From assembly GCF_021601625.1 (NCBI RefSeq), contig NZ_BQHR01000002.1, forward strand, positions 372,001 to 436,000: 64,000 nt of DNA, given 5' to 3'. Under the pieces are notes generated by a model. It did no database searches. It saw only the letters and a program-made list of their open reading frames with translations, and was not told the origin of the DNA. Source of the stretch: Pseudomonas paraglycinae (GTDB lineage: Bacteria; Pseudomonadota; Gammaproteobacteria; Pseudomonadales; Pseudomonadaceae). The translations under genes were made by a program, and so were the position numbers. Every line of letters begins with the position of its first letter. Positions within the stretch are counted from its first letter, which is position 1. Positions 60,183 to 64,000 of this stretch are shown piece after piece.

Positions 60183-61370
60183 TCAGGAAGGCAGCGCGCT
60201 GTTCTTTCTGCTCGCCGCCAACGTCACCGCATAACCGATCAATGCCGCAAACACCGACCCGGTGAGAATGCCCATCCGGTCCATCCCGGCGTATTCACTG
60301 GCGCCCGGCACGAAGGCGAGGGAGCCGACAAACAGGCTCATGGTGAAGCCGATCCCGCAGAGGATCGCCACGCCCAGCACCTGGCCCCAATTGGCGCCCT
60401 GGGGCAGGGCGGCGATGCCGGTCTTGACGGCGAGCCAGGTCAGGCCGAACACGCCGAGGGTCTTGCCTAGCAGCAGGCCGACGGCGATGCCCATCGGGAC
60501 GTGGTGGGTGAAGCTTTCGGCGGTCACGCCGGTCAGCGACAGGCCGGCGTTGGCGAAGGCGAACAGCGGCAGGATGCCGTAGGCGACCCACGGGTGCAGC
60601 GCGTGTTCGAGGGTCAGCAGCGGCGAAGGTTCGGCATTCCTGGTGCGCAGCGGGATGCAGAACGCCAGGGTCACGCCGGCCAGCGTCGCGTGGACACCGC
60701 TCTTGAGTACGCAGACCCAGAGGATCAAACCAATGATCATGTACGGCCCGAGTTTGACCACCCCGAGCCGGTTCATCGCCACCAGCGCCGCGATGCACGC
60801 CGCCGCCAGGCCCAGCGACAGAGTCGAGAGTTCGCCGGAGTAGAAGATCGCAATGATCACGATGGCACCGAGGTCATCGATGATCGCCAGGGTCATCAGG
60901 AACAGCTTCAGCGACACCGGCACGCGCTTGCCGAGCAAGGCCAGAACGCCGAGGGCGAAGGCGATGTCGGTGGCGGTCGGAATCGCCCAGCCGTCGAGGG
61001 CGGCCGGGTTGTCGCGGTTGAGGAACCAGTAGATCAGCGCCGGCACCAGCATGCCGCCGATAGCCGCCGCGCCGGGCAGGACGATCTGCGACGGTTTCGA
61101 CAACTGGCCGTCGAGGACTTCGCGCTTCACTTCCAGGCCGATCAGCAGGAAGAACAGCGCCATCAAGCCGTCGTTGATCCACAGCAGCAAGGGTTTGGCG
61201 ATCTTCAACGCGCCGATCTGCGCCACCACCGGGGTGTCGAGCAGGCCGGTGTACAACCACGACAGTGGCGAGTTGTTGATGATTAGAGCCAGGATGGCCG
61301 CGGCGATCAGTAACAGACCGCTGGCAGCTTCCAACTGAAAGAAACGCGTGAAAGTGCTACGCAGAGGCAA
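60183..61370 (-). CDS. nhaA: Na+/H+ antiporter NhaA
   Basis: A 395-residue NhaA, which extrudes sodium in exchange for protons across the inner membrane. The TM4/TM11 assembly and ion-site residues are visible in [48 protein letters not shown] (the IDDLGA aspartates) and [15 protein letters not shown]. Full length with start [19 protein letters not shown] 246-base upstream spacer (61371-61616) is A/T-rich near 61430-61470 and is shared with the divergent PLP-enzyme gene; no known RNA motif was recognised in it. Confidence 0.96.
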   Translation of the reverse strand: MPLRSTFTRFFQLEAASGLLLIAAAILALIINNSPLSWLYTGLLDTPVVAQIGALKIAKPLLLWINDGLMALFFLLIGLEVKREVLDGQLSKPSQIVLPGAAAIGGMLVPALIYWFLNRDNPAALDGWAIPTATDIAFALGVLALLGKRVPVSLKLFLMTLAIIDDLGAIVIIAIFYSGELSTLSLGLAAACIAALVAMNRLGVVKLGPYMIIGLILWVCVLKSGVHATLAGVTLAFCIPLRTRNAEPSPLLTLEHALHPWVAYGILPLFAFANAGLSLTGVTAESFTHHVPMGIAVGLLLGKTLGVFGLTWLAVKTGIAALPQGANWGQVLGVAILCGIGFTMSLFVGSLAFVPGASEYAGMDRMGILTGSVFAALIGYAVTLAASRKNSALPS

Positions 61371-61616
61371 GGTCGCTCTCCATCGATAAAGTCAAAAGGT
61401 GGCACACCCTAACCCGTACCGTTAGTTGTTAAAACAAAAGTTATATTCTTTTTTGTTATATGCGGTTACAGAGCTCCAAGCCTACGTGCAGCAGAGCCTA
61501 GCAGTTGCCCGAGGGATTGACGCTCAGCTGTATCTGTCGGTGCCGCAGGTTTTTTCCTAAGCTTGAGGGCTGAGCCTGTGAAGGCACTTCTGCCCGATTC
61601 AACGAGAACGACAGCC

Positions 61617-62711
61617 ATGAGCGACAACCGACAGTGGGCCCGCGAAGCCATCCGGATCATCGAAGCGGACTTCCAGCGCAGCGCCGACACCCACCTGATC
61701 CCCTTGCCGCTGCCGGGGTTCCCGGGCATCGAGTTGTACTTCAAGGACGAGTCCAGCCACCCGACCGGCAGCCTCAAGCATCGGCTCGCCCGTTCGCTGT
61801 TTCTCTACGCCTTGTGTAATGGCTGGCTCAAACCCGGCGCGCCGGTGATCGAGGCGTCCAGCGGTTCGACGGCGATTTCCGAAGCGTACTTCGCACGGAT
61901 GCTTGGCCTGCCGTTCATTGCGGTGATGCCGGCGACCACCTCCAAGGAGAAGATTGCGCAGATCGCCTTCTACGGTGGCCAGAGTCATCTGGTGGAGGAT
62001 CCGACCCAGATCTACGCCGAATCGGAACGCCTGGCCCGCGAGCACGACGGTCACTTCATCGACCAGTTCACCTACGCCGAGCGCGCCACCGACTGGCGGG
62101 CGAACAACAACATCGCCGAGTCGATCTTCCAGCAGATGCGCTATGAGCAGCATCCATGCCCGGCCTGGCTGATTTCCAGTCCCGGCACCGGCGGCACCAC
62201 CGCGACCCTCGGGCGTTACGTGCGTTATCGCCAGCACTGCACCCGCGTGCTGTGCGCCGATGCCGAGCGTTCGGTGTTCTTCGACTTCTACCAGACCGGC
62301 GACGCGAGTTTGCGTCTGGACCACGGTTCACGCATCGAAGGGATCGGCCGGCCACGAGTGGAAGCGTCGTTCCTGCCGAAGGTCATCGATGCGATGGTCA
62401 AGGTGCCGGACGCCTTGTCGCTGGCGGCCATGCATTACCTGGCGCAGCGTCTGGGCCGGCATGTGGGCGGGTCGAGCGGCACCAACCTGATCGGCGCGCT
62501 GATGGCGGCGCAGCAGATGAAAGCGGCGGGGGAGTCGGGCTCGATCGTGGCGATTCTGTGCGATGGCGGCGAGCGTTACGCAGACACCTATTACGATCCA
62601 GCGTGGCTCAAGGCGCAGGGCTATGAGCTGGAGGGATTGATGGCGGCTGTGGCAGCGAGTGCCGAGCAAGGTGAGGCGCTGCCGGCCTCGGTTCTGCGCG
62701 CCAATATCTGA
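61617..62711 (+). CDS. PLP-dependent cysteine synthase-family enzyme (Cds1-like)
   Basis: A 364-residue fold type II PLP enzyme. The Schiff-base Lys54 is in DESSHPTGSLKHRLARSL, the phosphate/substrate loop ASSGSTAISEAYF and the glycine-rich cofactor loop SSPGTGGTTATLGRY follow, with SSGTNLIGALMAAQ near the end. It is longer than CysK/CysM and resembles the actinobacterial Cds1 group of cysteine desulfhydrases; synthase or lyase activity is not decided by sequence. ATG 61617 is chosen over an in-frame GTG at 61563 on similarity and composition. It ends at a perfect REP-type palindrome acting as terminator. Confidence 0.82.
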   Translation: MSDNRQWAREAIRIIEADFQRSADTHLIPLPLPGFPGIELYFKDESSHPTGSLKHRLARSLFLYALCNGWLKPGAPVIEASSGSTAISEAYFARMLGLPFIAVMPATTSKEKIAQIAFYGGQSHLVEDPTQIYAESERLAREHDGHFIDQFTYAERATDWRANNNIAESIFQQMRYEQHPCPAWLISSPGTGGTTATLGRYVRYRQHCTRVLCADAERSVFFDFYQTGDASLRLDHGSRIEGIGRPRVEASFLPKVIDAMVKVPDALSLAAMHYLAQRLGRHVGGSSGTNLIGALMAAQQMKAAGESGSIVAILCDGGERYADTYYDPAWLKAQGYELEGLMAAVAASAEQGEALPASVLRANI

Positions 62712-62723
62712 CGCGGAAAACGA

Positions 62724-62755
62724 CTGTGGGAGCGAATTCGCTCCCACAGGTTTTT
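62724..62755. terminator. REP-derived palindrome and terminator
   Basis: CTGTGGGAGCGA / TCGCTCCCACAG, a perfect 13-base inverted repeat with no loop (62724-62749), followed by GTTTTTG. The GTGGGAGC core is that of the REP family at 10.9 and 45.9 kb, here apparently co-opted as a terminator between convergent genes. Confidence 0.85.
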
Positions 62756-62777
62756 GTATTGCTTCAGGTGTTGCGGA

Positions 62778-64000
62778 TCAGTCTTTCAAACCGAGGATGT
62801 CACGCGCCACGGCTTCCGCAATCCGAATCCCGTCAACACCCGCCGACAGAATCCCGCCCGCATAACCCGCGCCTTCACCGGCCGGAAACAGGCCTTTGAC
62901 GTTCATGCTCTGCAGCGTCTCGTTACGCGTGATGCGCAGCGGAGACGAGGTGCGGGTCTCGATCCCGGTCAATACCGCATCGTGCAGCGAGTAACCGCGA
63001 ATCTGCTTCTCGAACGCCGGCAACGCTTCGCGGATCGCCTCGATGGCGAAGTCCGGCAGGGCCAGGGCCAGATCGCCCAGTGCCACGCCCGGTTTGTATG
63101 ATGGCTCGACTTCGCCCAGTTCGGTCGAAGGAATGTCGTTGATGAAGTCGCCGACCAGTTGCGCCGGCGCCTTGTAGTCGCTGCCGCCGAGGATGAAGGC
63201 GTGGGACTCCAGACGTTCCTGCAACTCGATCCCCGCCAGCGGACCGCCCGGATAATCGACTTCCGGGGTGATGCCGACGACGATGCCGGAGTTGGCGTTG
63301 CGCTCGTTACGCGAGTACTGGCTCATGCCGTTGGTGACCACGCGGTTCGGCTCGGAGGTCGCCGCCACCACGGTGCCGCCCGGGCACATGCAGAAGCTGT
63401 AGACCGAACGGCCGTTCTTGGCGTGGTGCACCAGTTTGTAGTCGGCGGCGCCCAACTTGGGGTGGCCGGCGTATTTGCCCAGTCGCGCACGGTCGATCAG
63501 CGATTGCGGGTGCTCGATCCGGAAACCCACCGAAAACGGCTTGGCTTCCATGAACACGCCACGGCTGTGGAGCATGCGGAAGGTGTCGCGGGCACTGTGG
63601 CCGAGGGCAAGGACCACGTGTTTCGAATGCAGGGTTTCGCCGCTGGCCAGCTCGACGCCGACCAGTTGGCCGTCTTCGATCAGCACGTCGGTGACGCGTT
63701 CCTGGAAGCGCACTTCGCCGCCCAGAGCGCGGATCTCTTCGCGCATGGTCTCGACCATGCCGGTCAGACGGAACGTACCGATGTGCGGTTTGCTGACGTA
63801 GAGGATTTCTTCCGGCGCGCCGGCCTTGACGAATTCGTGCAGAACCTTGCGGCCGAGGAATTTCGGATCCTTGATCTGGCTGTACAGCTTGCCGTCGGAG
63901 AACGTGCCCGCGCCACCTTCGCCGAACTGCACGTTGGACTCGGGATTGAGCACGCTTTTGCGCCACAGGCCCCAGGTGTCCTTGGTGCGCTGGCGCACTT
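62778..64000 (-). CDS. FAD-dependent oxidoreductase (truncated by window end)
   Basis: The C-terminal 407 or so residues of a large flavoprotein; the frame stays open to the window edge, so the start and the N-terminal Rossmann GxGxxG are outside. Visible parts include SNVQFGEGGAGTFSDGKLYSQIKDPKF, VLALGHSARDTFRMLHSRGVFMEAKPFSVGFRIEHPQ, CMCPGGTVVAATSEPNRVVTNGMSQYSRN and the FAD-binding end GLFPAGEGAGYAGGILSAGVDGIRIAEAVA. This is the family of NAD(P)/FAD-dependent dehydrogenases that includes YtfP/YhiN-like and RebO-like large members of unknown substrate. It is convergent with the PLP enzyme. Confidence 0.85.
   Translation of the reverse strand, partial: VRQRTKDTWGLWRKSVLNPESNVQFGEGGAGTFSDGKLYSQIKDPKFLGRKVLHEFVKAGAPEEILYVSKPHIGTFRLTGMVETMREEIRALGGEVRFQERVTDVLIEDGQLVGVELASGETLHSKHVVLALGHSARDTFRMLHSRGVFMEAKPFSVGFRIEHPQSLIDRARLGKYAGHPKLGAADYKLVHHAKNGRSVYSFCMCPGGTVVAATSEPNRVVTNGMSQYSRNERNANSGIVVGITPEVDYPGGPLAGIELQERLESHAFILGGSDYKAPAQLVGDFINDIPSTELGEVEPSYKPGVALGDLALALPDFAIEAIREALPAFEKQIRGYSLHDAVLTGIETRTSSPLRITRNETLQSMNVKGLFPAGEGAGYAGGILSAGVDGIRIAEAVARDILGLKD

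Noticed and set aside
61371-61616. Possible nhaA-type riboswitch in the nhaA/PLP-enzyme spacer
   Set aside because: nhaA-associated RNA motifs are known in other phyla, but I could not make out a stable conserved fold here; the A/T-rich part looks like an ordinary promoter region.

Overview
This is a stretch of a GC-rich gammaproteobacterial chromosome, almost certainly a Pseudomonas of the P. fluorescens group. The basis is the protein sequences themselves (RecA, FinR/Fpr, ErdR, RhlG and QuiP-type proteins), the tailocin remnant lying directly before cinA-recA-recX, and the REP-type palindromes with a GTGGGAGC core. Nearly all DNA is coding, gene spacing is tight, and codon use looks uniform. 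No insertion sequence, integrase or CRISPR array is visible.

Layout. 1-1623: right end of a phage-tail (tailocin) cluster, with tail-fibre tip, GH19 endolysin and a nested Rz/Rz1 spanin pair. 1692-3813: pncC, then the SOS genes recA and recX. 3893-9153: LOG-family protein, a small ribbon-helix-helix protein, a PA3611-like exported protein, TapT, ErdR, DgkA, FinR. 9298-17402: fpr, trmO, rhlG, a YehS-like protein, an RsuA-like protein without the usual catalytic Asp, a YjaB-like acetyltransferase, rimO and kup. 17796-21730: the aminoacyl-phosphatidylglycerol pair (MprF synthase and AcvB/VirJ-type hydrolase). 22011-22368: two identical initiator tRNA genes, each with its own promoter and terminator. 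22649-30939: dinB, lipoprotein, proS, ampG-like, alkyltransferase-like protein, DUF481 porin-like protein, cold-shock protein, dcd. 31295-41751: a DNA-repair cassette (PdeM phosphoesterase, Lhr-core helicase, ATP-dependent ligase, exonuclease) split in two by a five-gene polar amino-acid ABC transporter operon that carries an AstE/aspartoacylase-like gene. 41951-51194: QuiP-type acylase, GST, an isochorismatase-like protein lacking the Cys, two SEC-C proteins, and two OmpA-like lipoproteins whose leaders fold over their ribosome binding sites. 51294-64000: dinG, a clan GH-A hydrolase, a beta-lactamase-fold esterase, a third OmpA-like lipoprotein with a histone-H1-like tail, pdxH, a glycine-zipper lipoprotein, nhaA, a PLP enzyme and a truncated FAD oxidoreductase.

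Themes. DNA damage response is over-represented: recA, recX, dinB and dinG belong to the classical SOS set and three of them have a CTG-N10-CAG LexA-type box; the helicase/nuclease/ligase cassette and the alkyltransferase-like protein add repair functions, and SOS also governs tailocin production in this genus. The second theme is the cell envelope: three OmpA-like lipoproteins, MprF/AcvB, DgkA, AmpG, a SlyB-like lipoprotein and several other lipoproteins. The most unusual signals are the paired Shine-Dalgarno-sequestering leader hairpins at 47.9 and 48.7 kb, the OmpA/H1-tail protein, the split repair cassette bracketed by one palindromic repeat family, and two enzyme-family proteins that lack their signature catalytic residue. 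All functional calls are from reading the sequence and recalled family knowledge; no search was run.
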